A stretch of DNA of 21,819 nt, taken from an uncultured Lachnospiraceae bacterium (GTDB lineage: Bacteria > Bacillota > Clostridia > Lachnospirales > Lachnospiraceae). A program made the translations under genes and the position numbers. The first letter of the stretch is position 1; every line of letters begins with the position of its first letter. The stretch is from positions 1 through 21,819 of the forward strand of contig CAJUKA010000070.1 in the NCBI GenBank assembly GCA_910586585.1, read 5' to 3'. This document shows, piece by piece, positions 6,453 through 14,908 of the stretch. The notes beneath the pieces were generated by a model. The model ran no database searches. It was not told the origin of the DNA and saw only the letters and a program-made list of their open reading frames with translations.

Positions 6453-7685
6453 TTATCTGGTTTTTATAAATTCTGCTCCGTATTCCGTAAAGGGGTTTTT
6501 ATTCTTTTCTTTACATAACTGTATGTAATTCCGGGTTACGGAAGATACAAATTTATCGTAGTCGCCTGACCGGATTGTTACCATATAACAATGCCTGGCT
6601 CCTTTCCTTATTCTGTGTGTCACTTCCGTCCGCATGATGAAATCCATGTCGTCATCCTCTCCTACCCCGATCCCGCCCAGATATTCTCCCCGTGCATTAT
6701 TGCCAAACATAATAAACGGGACTTTCATTGTCGTGGATGACACTGCTAAAGCAACTTTATGCTGGTCCCATGATTCAAGCTGCTGGGTCTTCGCAATAAC
6801 AACAGGCCTGTCAAAATTATTTACAACCTGAATAACACAATCCTGAATAACTGCATTATATTCATTTTGTATATCTTCCCAGCTGTCTTTCTCCACACCC
6901 TGGCGGATCGGATACATGACTTCCACATATTTTCTATACCACTCCGCAGCCGTGACGAAATCCTTCTCCACCCCTTCACCCCTGCAGTACATGTTTCCCA
7001 GGCTCTTCCAGGCTGCCGCAACCCCCTGCCCGGCTGCCTTCCTGTACCATTTCAGTGCCTCGGCATAATCCTGTTCCACTCCGTGACCGTATCTATACAG
7101 GTCACCTAAATTGCTTTTGGCTTTGCTGTTTCCCTGTTCCACTGCTTTCCGGAACCATTTCAGCGCCTCGGCATAATCCTGTTCCACTCCATAGCCATTT
7201 GCGTATAATATACCCAGATTATTCTGTGCATTTTCACATCCCTGCCCTGCTGCTTTCCGGAACCATTTCAGCGCCTCGGCATAGTCCTGCTTTATGTTAT
7301 AAGATCCATAATAAAATTGTACCTCGACACCGCGGTATCTCCGACATTCCGATGTCCGATAGCGCTCCAGTGCCCCTGCATAATCCGGAATCCTTTTTTC
7401 ATAACCATTTGCATATAAGGCTCCTAAAATATTCTGTGCTTTATCATACCCCTGCTCTGCTGCCTTCCGGAACCATCTCAGCGCCTCGCAAGAATTTCTC
7501 CTTACGCCCTCCCCGTTATAAAAAATGTTTCCGAGCTCGCACTGAGCCTGTACATTCCCTTCATCAGCCTGTCTGATTAACCTCCCTATGCCTTCCTGCT
7601 CCGGCATATCCGGCAGGCCATCTTTCCTGGGAATGGCCTGCCGGATTTTATGTTTTTCTTCATATTCACTATTCAATGTGCGCAT
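6453..7685 (-). CDS. Sel1-repeat protein B with unique C-terminal domain (410 aa)
   Basis: Residues about 30-265 hold six to seven Sel1 repeats, such as YAEALKWFRKAAGQGCENAQ. The third (YAGALERYRTSECRR...) is clearly degenerate and the last is cut short. Residues 268-410 form a separate domain that I do not recognise (VVNNFDRPVVIAKTQQ, VPFIMFGNNARGEYLGGIGV, RHCYMVTIRSGDYDKF). Its strand-rich pattern suggests a beta fold. The frame is open into the upstream gene, so the start is uncertain. ATG 7685 has AGAGG directly adjacent, whereas TTG 7679 has the same AGAGG at an ideal 9-nt distance. No signal peptide is seen. At DNA level three repeats share near-identical 40-50 base blocks (7030-7080, 7148-7200, 7257-7300), which favours repeat gain and loss by recombination. 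Confidence 0.85.
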   Translation of the reverse strand: MRTLNSEYEEKHKIRQAIPRKDGLPDMPEQEGIGRLIRQADEGNVQAQCELGNIFYNGEGVRRNSCEALRWFRKAAEQGYDKAQNILGALYANGYEKRIPDYAGALERYRTSECRRYRGVEVQFYYGSYNIKQDYAEALKWFRKAAGQGCENAQNNLGILYANGYGVEQDYAEALKWFRKAVEQGNSKAKSNLGDLYRYGHGVEQDYAEALKWYRKAAGQGVAAAWKSLGNMYCRGEGVEKDFVTAAEWYRKYVEVMYPIRQGVEKDSWEDIQNEYNAVIQDCVIQVVNNFDRPVVIAKTQQLESWDQHKVALAVSSTTMKVPFIMFGNNARGEYLGGIGVGEDDDMDFIMRTEVTHRIRKGARHCYMVTIRSGDYDKFVSSVTRNYIQLCKEKNKNPFTEYGAEFIKTR

Positions 7686-7755
7686 CCTCTTTTTTATGGC
7701 AGGCAACCCTTCACCGGAATGCCTGCTGCCCCTTTCCTGCTGCCGGGGCAGCAGG

Positions 7756-9099
7756 TTAACTTTCCCCTTCCGCCACGATAAATTCCCCGGATGCAGGATC
7801 ATAATCATAAACGATACTGTAGTATCCTTCCCCGCCTTCGTGCGGCTGCGCGACAAACCGGCCGTCCTCCGTCTTCCTGAAATCGGCATGCTGCCCGGAT
7901 ACTTCAGGCTGGTATGCCTTCCCGTCCTTTACCCCGTACAGCCAGGTTTCCTGTCCGTCTGCCCCGCCTATCATAAGAAATTCTGCGGTTCCGGCATTTA
8001 TGGTCAGTTTCCTAGTCATGCCAGGATACATGCCCCCGTAAGCATATATTTTTGGAAATGTGTCAATGACGGAAACCGTGCCGTCCGAACCGGCGTAATA
8101 AATAATGGCATCTGACAGGTCAATCCCGTCATCCGTCCCCGTTATTCCGAAAGCCTCCATGCTTCCATTCCCGTCGAAATCATCACACACAAAATACAGT
8201 TCATTTTCAGATCCCGCTGCCGACCGGAATGCCTGTTTTAAACGGATTTCATCCGGCATTCCTTCCTGCGGGGTATACTGGTCAAACGGAGTCAGCTCAA
8301 TGGCCACAGCCTGGTATCCGGCACAGATATCCTGTGCTTCCGCCTCCGTAATATGGGACATCCTGTCAAAGTCCAGCCCTTCCGCCCTGTCATAATGATC
8401 CTCCTGGGTGCTGTGGAACCATGGATTGTCCCTGTCCTGCATCTGGTCAAATGCCACGATCTCATCCGGATGCAGACTGCCCGTATCCGGATCGATACTG
8501 TAATGTATCTGTGTACTGTTGCTTGCACCGCTCGAAGCCCAGTAATAAACTGTATTATCAGCGCACAGGTAATAACAGTATCTCTCGCCGCTTGTGGCTG
8601 CATGGACCGCCACGCCGTCCGCAAAGGTGTACAGGTCGTATATCAGGCCTTTCTCCGCGGCTTCCGTGGTGCTGACCAGCAGCTCCGGCACCCCGTTTCC
8701 GTCCAGGTCCGTCAGGGCGTAGCCCGCATCGGACAGGTCTTTCACAGAGGTATAGTCCCAGTAAAACATATAGCTTACATCCTCCGTATGGTCCCATCCT
8801 CCCATGATTTTGTAATAAAACATGTCCAGTATCCCGTTATAGGCAGTATCTGCACTGTCTGTAACGTCCGCACTGTCCGCATCGCTGTTTCCGATATCTT
8901 CCGTCTCCGAAAAAGGCTCCTGTACTATGGATTCCTGTATAACAGGTTCCGTTGTCCCTTCCGGTATGCCATGGGCATCAACCGGTGTCTCTTGTATACC
9001 GCCATCCGTATCCTCCCCTGCACTGCCGTCTGTTGCACATCCGGAAACCATTACGCTGCAGGCAGCCATGGCAAGGGACATTATCAAATATTTTTTCAT
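7756..9099 (-). CDS. Lipoprotein with two DxDGNG calcium-binding-like motifs (447 aa)
   Basis: The start at 9099 has AAAGGA 8 nt upstream and opens a lipoprotein signal MKKYLIMSLAMAACSVMVSG with the lipid-attachment cysteine at residue 21. A low-complexity acidic linker follows to about residue 85. Two loops resemble EF-hand or VCBS-type calcium sites: LTDLDGNGVPELLV (129-142) and CDDFDGNGSMEAFGIT (305-320). The repeated layout suggests two similar beta-rich domains. The mature protein should sit on the outer face of the membrane. It is the second gene of the putative operon, 58 bp after the first lipoprotein and 70 bp before Sel1 protein B. I do not recognise a named family; proteins of this design are common, uncharacterised lipoproteins in Lachnospiraceae. 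Confidence 0.85.
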   Translation of the reverse strand: MKKYLIMSLAMAACSVMVSGCATDGSAGEDTDGGIQETPVDAHGIPEGTTEPVIQESIVQEPFSETEDIGNSDADSADVTDSADTAYNGILDMFYYKIMGGWDHTEDVSYMFYWDYTSVKDLSDAGYALTDLDGNGVPELLVSTTEAAEKGLIYDLYTFADGVAVHAATSGERYCYYLCADNTVYYWASSGASNSTQIHYSIDPDTGSLHPDEIVAFDQMQDRDNPWFHSTQEDHYDRAEGLDFDRMSHITEAEAQDICAGYQAVAIELTPFDQYTPQEGMPDEIRLKQAFRSAAGSENELYFVCDDFDGNGSMEAFGITGTDDGIDLSDAIIYYAGSDGTVSVIDTFPKIYAYGGMYPGMTRKLTINAGTAEFLMIGGADGQETWLYGVKDGKAYQPEVSGQHADFRKTEDGRFVAQPHEGGEGYYSIVYDYDPASGEFIVAEGES

Positions 9100-9157
9100 C
9101 TGTGCATCCTTTTTATTTATATAAATATTAGCCGACGCGAAATTGCCTTTCGTGCAG

Positions 9158-10288
9158 CTATTCCTCGGTAACATTTGTCTCATACTCATAATTTTCGACA
9201 TTTTTTGTGACACACTTGTTGAACATCGTATCCAGGTCTTCGAAGCCTACATAATAATAGTCCCCCCTCCAGAATAAGTCCCCGCTGGATATGGATTTCG
9301 TAAAGGCGGAGCCTTCCGGCATCTCATACCTGCTCAGATCGACGCTGCACGTCCCGTCCTTTAACAGGAGCAGGTCCTCGAACTTTCCATATGTATAAAA
9401 ATAAAGCTTCTGGTCCCCGTCCGGATACTCCATGTCCACATCCTCAATCCGGTACAGCACATAAACTGCGTTGTGGTCGCTGCCGTCCATGCCCGGCTTC
9501 AATGACAGGAAATAATTCCCGATAAATTTCACCTCTGTAACCGTATCCCAGTCCTTCGCCTGGATGGCATCCTCGATCTGATGCTTCATTTTTTCCATGA
9601 TATCGGAAGGTATTTGCGAAAGCTCCGAGACATACCTGTCACATTCCGGTACTACAAATTCCTTTGTGTCCCCTTCTGCCACATACCCCTTTTCCAGAAG
9701 CTGGTCCGCATCATATTCCGCAGTCACGGTAACGGTATCTCCCATGGTAAGACCCTCGTTCTTATCAAGCAGATAGGTCACAAACACCGGGGCGCTGTTT
9801 CCATATCTGACAGAGGCTTTTACATCAGGGGCGATTCCCGTAAACTCCACCTCCACATTTTCAAACAGATCCGCCTGCTCAATCTCCTTAAGTCCTTCGA
9901 CCGTATACTTTTTCTCACCTGCCGCAAACTTTATCTTATAATCCTCGACAGATTCATTGTCCACGACAGATGTCACGGTCACCTCGTCCCCGTTGGACAG
10001 GTTTTCCCGAGGGGATATCTTGTAGGATACTGCCTCTTCTATCGTCATCACCCTGCCCAGCAGCGACAGGTCCTCCGAATCCCCATCGATGCCCGCGGCC
10101 TCAAAGGCTGCATCCTCCCAGAAATATTCGTCCGCAATACGCGCCGTCCCCTGTCCGTCCACACCGTTAAATTCCAGTGTAAGCCCGTCCATGACATCAA
10201 TCTCCGTCTTTCCGCATCCGGTCATCACACATGCCATCAGTCCCGCAAGGGCGCACATGGCGATTATTTTTGTCAGTTTCTTTTTCAT
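9158..10288 (-). CDS. Lipoprotein with two tandem beta-sandwich-like domains (376 aa)
   Basis: The signal MKKKLTKIIAMCALAGLMAC ends at VMTGC, giving lipidation at Cys25. Two similar segments follow, each starting with an F-N/T-G-x-x-x-x-G/A-x-A motif (LTLEFNGVDGQGTARI near 36-51; VEVEFTGIAPDVKASV near 145-160) and each ending with a GDxVTVT strand. This suggests duplicated Ig-like or other beta domains. The C-terminal region from about residue 220 is unlike the repeats and may be a separate ligand-binding part (DWDTVTEVKFIGNYF, YVLYRIEDVDMEYPDG). The start is supported by GGAGG 10 nt upstream, and a strong promoter lies at 10333-10360. This is the first gene of the probable four-gene operon. 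Related lipoproteins of unknown role are frequent in Clostridia. Confidence 0.85.
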   Translation of the reverse strand: MKKKLTKIIAMCALAGLMACVMTGCGKTEIDVMDGLTLEFNGVDGQGTARIADEYFWEDAAFEAAGIDGDSEDLSLLGRVMTIEEAVSYKISPRENLSNGDEVTVTSVVDNESVEDYKIKFAAGEKKYTVEGLKEIEQADLFENVEVEFTGIAPDVKASVRYGNSAPVFVTYLLDKNEGLTMGDTVTVTAEYDADQLLEKGYVAEGDTKEFVVPECDRYVSELSQIPSDIMEKMKHQIEDAIQAKDWDTVTEVKFIGNYFLSLKPGMDGSDHNAVYVLYRIEDVDMEYPDGDQKLYFYTYGKFEDLLLLKDGTCSVDLSRYEMPEGSAFTKSISSGDLFWRGDYYYVGFEDLDTMFNKCVTKNVENYEYETNVTEE

Positions 10289-10332
10289 TCTCTTTTTTCC
10301 TCCGTCGTATTTTTATTTTATTGGACGAATAG

Positions 10333-10360
10333 AGTATATCATACTGTTAACTTTTGTCAA
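10333..10360 (-). promoter_or_regulatory. Promoter of the lipoprotein-Sel1 operon
   Basis: On the minus strand TTGACA (10360-10355) and TATACT (10338-10333) are separated by 16 nt. The predicted transcript starts near 10326, about 38 nt before the start codon at 10288. GTTAAC, a perfect hexamer palindrome, lies within the spacer and could be part of a regulator site. Confidence 0.75.
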
Positions 10361-10475
10361 CATTACACGAATATTTTCCTTGAAACCTACAGGAACATGT
10401 ATTAATATTGAAAACAGGAGTTCTGATTATATGCGCAGATAGTTTGCTATATGTATGGAATATTCCTATCGATTC

Positions 10476-10820
10476 TTATTTGTTCTGATGATTCAGGGCA
10501 ATGCATTCATCAATAATGCCTTCAACCATCCGCATTTCCGTTGCTGTAAGCTTTTCCAGTTTTTCCGCAAGCAGTAATCTGTCCTTATCAACCACATTAC
10601 CCGTAAGAATATAATCCACGCTCACTCCGAACACTGAAGCCATCCTTACAATATTTTCCCAATTTATTGTTCTTTTTCCTGTTTCCATATAGGAAACATA
10701 CTGCGTTGTATGCCCGATTTTTTCCGCGAGTTCCTTTTGTGTCAGTCCCATCCTTTTCCTCTGCTCCATAATCCTTTTACCTACTTCTCCCAATTGTACA
10801 TTTAGTTCCGGCCCAGACAT
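10476..10820 (-). CDS. XRE-family helix-turn-helix transcription regulator (114 aa)
   Basis: Residues about 11-70 form a Cro/C1-type HTH: RIMEQRKRMGLTQKELAEKI, then GHTTQYVSYMETGKRTINWE and FGVSVDYILTG. The rest (residues 72-114) is a short helical tail with KLEKLTATEMRMVEGIIDE, probably for dimer contacts. Length is normal for small phage-like or housekeeping XRE regulators. GGAGG lies 9 nt before the ATG, and its own strong promoter is at 10858-10885. The gene lies upstream of the lipoprotein-Sel1 operon on the same strand, with that operon's promoter in the 187-bp gap, and opposite the transglutaminase-peptidase unit. Control of either is plausible but not shown by the sequence. Confidence 0.92.
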   Translation of the reverse strand: MSGPELNVQLGEVGKRIMEQRKRMGLTQKELAEKIGHTTQYVSYMETGKRTINWENIVRMASVFGVSVDYILTGNVVDKDRLLLAEKLEKLTATEMRMVEGIIDECIALNHQNK

Positions 10821-10857
10821 TTCCGTATACCTCCGTTTTCTTTATATTTATTAATAC

Positions 10858-10885
10858 TATATATTGTTATGTTTATATTTGTCAA
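10858..10885 (-). promoter_or_regulatory. Promoter of the XRE regulator gene
   Basis: On the minus strand TTGACA (10885-10880) is followed after 16 nt by TATATA (10863-10858), with a very A/T-rich spacer. The transcript would begin near 10851, about 30 nt before the start codon. The Shine-Dalgarno sequence CGGAGG is at 10835-10830. Confidence 0.7.
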
Positions 10886-11010
10886 CACAACAAATCAGTC
10901 TGTTCTTCCCCGCCCGGATAAAACCGGCCATAACCATCGGAGCTGCGTCATACTCCTGCTGCCGTTAGGCAGAAATGATTTTAACAAAAAACTAATCATA
11001 CTTTAAGCTG

Positions 11011-11038
11011 TTGACAATATTCCACAATGCGGTATAAA
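11011..11038 (+). promoter_or_regulatory. Promoter of the transglutaminase-M14 peptidase unit
   Basis: TTGACA (11011-11016) is followed after 16 nt by TATAAA (11033-11038), or after 18 nt by TAAAAT. The leader to the start codon at 11127 is about 80 nt. The string AATGCG next to TAAAAT also occurs at the promoter of the broken CHAP-like gene (19741-19770), which hints at shared control. Confidence 0.7.
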
Positions 11039-11126
11039 ATTAACTTGCAGAATAAATTTCTTCACTGAAATAGTGAGGAATTTGAAAAGTGCACTAAAGG
11101 GAAATAAGAAAGAGGAGGCATTATCG

Positions 11127-11891
11127 ATGAAGAAACAGATATTGAGGAGATTTATGGGAATTGCCGCGGCTGCAATCATAACAGTGACCATGCAAAGCCC
11201 TGTACAGGTCAGGGCGGCCGAAAAATTTGATCCTGTATTTTATGCCGCCGTGTATGCAGATGTGGCAGCGGCATTCGGAACAGATGCAGAAGCCCTGTAC
11301 AACCATTACATTACTTTCGGACAGAAAGAGGGACGGATGCCATATGCCGGGGCAGCAGGCGGTGAAGCCGTTGATGGGATTGCAGATACGACAGCAGTGG
11401 CAGCAGAAACTTCCGCAGTAACAGATGACACAGTTAATGGTATCGTAACAATCGACAAACTGCAGAATGACACCAGCCTGAAAAAGAAAATGACAGATGC
11501 AGAATTCCAAACGGCTTACAATGAGGCACTCAAAATCGTGCAGCCGCTTGTCGGATTAAGCAGGGAAGAACAGGCAATGGGAATCATGACTGCCCTCAGG
11601 AATATGGTTGACAGCGGGCAGGTCGCATATTCCACAAGCTACCCCCACTATAATGATGCATACGGCTATCTTGTAAACCATGTGGCATCCTGTGCCGGCT
11701 CCACCAGGACAACCGGGCTATGCCTTAACATGCTTGGCATCAATTACGAGCATGTCCATGAGAACCAATGGTGCCACCAGTGGTGCAGGGCTGACCTGGA
11801 CGGGACAACATGGGTGGTAGACCCTTATGCCTATACCTGCACTTCGGAGGCTTATGCATACTGGCATCCACTCGCTGACTGCGGACAGTAA
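11127..11891 (+). CDS. Secreted transglutaminase-like protein with an N-terminal FDPV(Y/F)YAA module (254 aa)
   Basis: The ATG at 11127 has GAGGAGG 8 nt upstream. A signal peptide spans residues 1-31 (...VQVRA|AEK). Residues 34-74 form a short module, FDPVFYAAVYADVAAAFG to FGQKEGRMPY, shared with two other proteins in this window. After a Thr/Ala-rich linker, residues 140-254 hold a transglutaminase-like core. Its candidate triad is Cys189 (VNHVASCAGSTRTTGLCL), His217 (NQWCHQWCRADLDG) and Asp232 (TWVVDPYA). Such folds act as cysteine peptidases or cross-linking enzymes; which applies here is unknown. It is probably extracellular and attached to the envelope through the N-terminal module. The M14 peptidase gene starts 50 nt downstream, so the two are likely co-transcribed. 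Confidence 0.85.
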   Translation: MKKQILRRFMGIAAAAIITVTMQSPVQVRAAEKFDPVFYAAVYADVAAAFGTDAEALYNHYITFGQKEGRMPYAGAAGGEAVDGIADTTAVAAETSAVTDDTVNGIVTIDKLQNDTSLKKKMTDAEFQTAYNEALKIVQPLVGLSREEQAMGIMTALRNMVDSGQVAYSTSYPHYNDAYGYLVNHVASCAGSTRTTGLCLNMLGINYEHVHENQWCHQWCRADLDGTTWVVDPYAYTCTSEAYAYWHPLADCGQ

Positions 11892-11941
11892 AATACCGGT
11901 TCAAAATATTGTAATTTTTGCACATAGAAAGAGAATCCGCA

Positions 11942-13192
11942 ATGAAACCTTTAAAACACACCATTTTAATCCTTTCCTTATTATTTTTATTATCCGGTTC
12001 CGGTTTTTTTACCATAAACACTTCTGCATCCGGAACCTCCCAGCCCCCTGTTTACTATGTCCGCTTCTCAGGTACAGGGCTTGGTATCTATGCAGATCCG
12101 TCTCTGGCAGGAGAGCCAATGGTCGTGCTCCCCGACGGCACTTATGTACAGCTCCTGTCTGGTCCGGCGGATTCCATCGCTAAAATACGGATATGCGACA
12201 CAGGACTGGAAGGCTATGCGGACATGAGATACCTGAAACGGCCTGATGCCATTGTCTATGACTGTGACATTTATACTTACGAGGAAATGCAGGAAGATAT
12301 TGCACAGATGCAGGCACGGTATCCCGGGCTGTTCCATGCCGGTGTAACCGGCCAGTCCGCTGACGGCAGGAATCTCTACGAGCTTATCCTTGGAAACAGT
12401 TCCGCTCCTAAAAGCATACTGATCCATGCAGGTATCCATGCCCGCGAATACATCAATCCGTACCTGGTCATGGAACAATTGGAACAGATGCTTGAATGCT
12501 ATGAATGCGGCAGTTTCCATGGGCGTAGTTACCGGGAGCTGCTTGACGGTGTGGCAGTCCACATTGTGCCCATGGTCAACCCTGACGGCATCGCAGTCAG
12601 CCAGTTTGGTGAAGGCGGCCTCCGTTCACCGGAGCTGGTACAGGTACTGCAGGCCTGCTATGCATACGATACAGCTTCCGGACGGACAAAAAGCTCCTAT
12701 GCAGGCTATCTTGCACGGTGGAAGGCCAATGCCCACGGGACGGATCTCAACAAAAACTTCATCACGGGATTTGGCTCTGATGCAAAGACCCTGCTTCCCT
12801 CCTATGCGGGATATCCGGGAGCAGCCCCCTTTACCGAGCCGGAAACCCTGTCGCTCGGAGCCGTCACCCTGCTGTGCCGTCCGTCTGTTATTATAAACTA
12901 CCATTCCATGGGGGAAGTGGCATACTGGGACACCAGGGAAAGCCTGTATACAGGGATAAATACAGAGTTTTCCAGCTATATGCTGTCGCTGGTGCCCTAT
13001 AAAAGAATGGGGAGCGGGACTGCCTCGGGAAGCTATCTGGACTGGATCTACAGCGGTGATAATCCCGTATGTTCCATCACTTTTGAGACAGGAAATGCGG
13101 AATGTCCGTTTACCTTTGAACAGTATCCGAAGATATGGCTCCAGCACTCCCTTGTAATGCAGGCAGCCCTGGAATATGCATACATTCACTGA
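11942..13192 (+). CDS. Secreted M14-family zinc carboxypeptidase with SH3-like N-terminal domain (416 aa)
   Basis: The N-terminus MKPLKHTILILSLLFLLSGS is a signal sequence. Residues about 38-98 resemble a bacterial SH3 domain (GLGIYADPSLAGEPMVVLPD, GLEGYADMRYL), which often binds cell wall. Residues 110-416 are the peptidase. The zinc ligands are His166 and Glu169 (HAGIHAREYINP) and His321 (INYHSMGE); the catalytic Glu382 lies in SITFETGN. The family's DLNRNF motif reads DLNKNF at 268-273, an Arg-to-Lys change at a carboxylate-binding position. Relatives include gamma-D-glutamyl-diamino acid peptidases acting on peptidoglycan stem peptides. That substrate is an inference. ATG 11942 is preferred over an upstream TTG because AAAGAGA lies 8-9 nt upstream and the signal peptide then starts cleanly. 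Confidence 0.92.
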   Translation: MKPLKHTILILSLLFLLSGSGFFTINTSASGTSQPPVYYVRFSGTGLGIYADPSLAGEPMVVLPDGTYVQLLSGPADSIAKIRICDTGLEGYADMRYLKRPDAIVYDCDIYTYEEMQEDIAQMQARYPGLFHAGVTGQSADGRNLYELILGNSSAPKSILIHAGIHAREYINPYLVMEQLEQMLECYECGSFHGRSYRELLDGVAVHIVPMVNPDGIAVSQFGEGGLRSPELVQVLQACYAYDTASGRTKSSYAGYLARWKANAHGTDLNKNFITGFGSDAKTLLPSYAGYPGAAPFTEPETLSLGAVTLLCRPSVIINYHSMGEVAYWDTRESLYTGINTEFSSYMLSLVPYKRMGSGTASGSYLDWIYSGDNPVCSITFETGNAECPFTFEQYPKIWLQHSLVMQAALEYAYIH

Positions 13193-13203
13193 CACCTGAA
13201 AAA

Positions 13204-13236
13204 CGGTAATGGCAATCGTTTCCATTACTGTTTTTT
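13204..13236 (+). terminator. Rho-independent terminator after the M14 peptidase gene
   Basis: The stem cggtaatgg (13204-13212) pairs with ccattactg (13222-13230) with one G-T pair, and six T follow. It begins 12 nt after the stop codon. Confidence 0.85.
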
Positions 13237-13353
13237 GACAAAACTTATTCTTATCTGCTGTTCTGGTATCCTTACTGCAAGGGCAGGGTGATTTATACCA
13301 AAATGCCTATAGTTCACAAAACATCAAATTATTACTTATAGTTCGTAAACAAC

Positions 13354-13392
13354 AAGGCATACCAGATAAGTCCACCTTATCCGATATGCCTT
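13354..13392. repeat. Long hairpin between convergent genes
   Basis: The 17-nt arms (aaggcata...gataag and its complement) pair with two or three mismatches around a 5-nt loop. It lies between the M14 gene and the decayed VaFE gene that reads toward it, and may act as a bidirectional terminator. Just before it, tatagttc occurs twice (near 13305 and 13337). Nothing else is seen in 13237-13464. Confidence 0.5.
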
Positions 13393-13464
13393 TAAATTAA
13401 ATGGTAGAAAAGTAACACCTGGATCAAAAATAATCATGTAATACACATCATATTCCTGCTGCCA

Positions 13465-14908
13465 TCAGCAAACCATAACCCCGTCCGCATCCGCGATTTT
13501 CGTTCCCGTCTTTTTATCGTTCAGTTCCGTCGTAATCCTCGGCACATATATGATCTGGTTCAGGTCGGCAATATCCGTATGTGATGCAACGATCGACCGT
13601 GCATCGTCGCCGTCATACCGCTGTATCACATACAGCTCCCCGTATACCACGAATGTCATGCCGTTGTAATCTTCCGTGCCGAACTTCCTCGTATCCACCT
13701 CAAACGAAAGCCTTGCCGCCCTGCAGATGATTCCGGTGTGAACACGACGGAGTTCTGTGCGAGCCTTCCATCCGTGCCCAAAACGGTCACATTCGTACCG
13801 GTCGTGATGCTCTGGTTTTTGTCGAGCACATAGCCTTTCAGCTCATAGGTAAAGCCCGGTATTAGGTTCTCATAGCTGAATGTGTCTATAATCGTCGTGG
13901 AGCCGTCTGCAAACGACGTCTTCGTGAATGTGTCGCTGTCAATCGCACTCGTCCACACCTTCGGCACATGGATGGTCTGGTCCTCGTCCAGAAGGACCTG
14001 ATGCTCCGCCACAAGATGCTTCCTGCGCCGTAGCCATTTTCGAGGTACATCCGCTCGTACACCACCAGTGTCCTGCCAGCGAAGATTTCCGCATCGACGT
14101 CAAACGTCATCCCGCTGCCCTCATGGTTCTCCGGGATGACGTCGCCATATGTGAGGTACTGGTTGTCCTGTAAGTCAAAATCAGCTTTAAAATAGGTCGT
14201 GATTACCTGTTTCTTCCCGGCATTGTCCACGACAATCTCGCCTGTCGCAGTATCGCGGAGTTCCGACACTAATTTGTATGTGTATTCCGGACGGACTGCC
14301 TCGTAATGCACCGTGTCATATATCTTCATGTCCTTCTCGGCATAAGATATGTGTTCTTCCGTTTTCTGGTCAAGCGCCGTCGTGTCGATATAGGGCATAT
14401 AGATCCGCTGGCTCTCGTCCCAGAAGTCTTCATGGTCCGCGACGAGTACCCATTTCCCGCTGCCTTCCTCTCCCTGCTCTATGTAAATCTTTTCGTAGCA
14501 GACGAAAATTGTACCTGCAAGGGATTTTACAATATCCCCTTTGTCATCACGGATAACGGCAGGAAATTCAAAATCCACGGTAATTTCGCCGTCCGCAAGT
14601 GTGACGTTTTTTATGGTCTCCCTTACCACCGGGCTGCCGTTCACATCCAGTAAGGTCTCACCCGTTTCCATGTCCACGAGACGGGATTCGACTTTATACC
14701 TCGTCCTCGGCATAAGCTTCCGATAGGTTATGGTATCATGCACCGTCACGGTTTCCTCCGCGTAGGTTACGTCAACACCCGTCTTGTCATCCCAAAGCCT
14801 TGTCGTTATTTCCGGTATGTAAAAAGATTCATGCCAGTCGTACTGCTGTTTGTATTCCAGTACAAGTTTATCCGCCAGATACACCTCGACATCGCTGACA
14901 TATATCAA
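13465..14908 (-). pseudogene. VaFE/TQ-ester repeat surface protein, fragment 1 (two frameshifts)
   Basis: Read from right to left, the frame starting near 14908 holds the end of one repeat and two full repeats. Their borders show the family hallmarks: a Thr at the domain start and a Gln or similar residue near its end (DESQRIYMPYIDTTALD, DEDQTIHVPKVWTSAID, DLNQIIYVPRITTELN). Each repeat also has a VVFE-like strand (FVCYEKIYI, LVVYERMYL). Such domains form internal ester bonds in Gram-positive stalk proteins. Compared with the second copy, one base is missing near 14020, and the frame changes to AEHQVLLDEDQTIHVPK. A second shift near 13715 leads to the frame KFGTEDYNGMTFVVYGELYV. The reading stops inside the next repeat (ADADGVMVC). 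No signal peptide, LPxTG motif or start codon with ribosome site is present, so this is an internal fragment. Confidence 0.8.
13886..14515 (-). repeat. Long direct repeat, copy 1
   Basis: This segment matches 17340-17970 in the same orientation. From about 14029 to 14515 I see no difference. Between 13886 and 14028 there are a few substitutions and one missing base. Identity stops sharply at 14515, after the shared attgtacc. The copies lie within VaFE fragments and flank abiE. Confidence 0.9.

Noticed and set aside
8353..9171. Plus-strand 272-codon frame opposite the DxDGNG lipoprotein
   Set aside because: Antisense shadow. The minus strand has a ribosome site, signal peptide and lipobox.
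9581..10405. Plus-strand 274-codon frame opposite the first lipoprotein
   Set aside because: Antisense shadow; composition is not protein-like and no start signal is present.
12626..13225. Minus-strand 199-codon frame opposite the M14 peptidase
   Set aside because: Antisense shadow of a gene with all catalytic residues visible.
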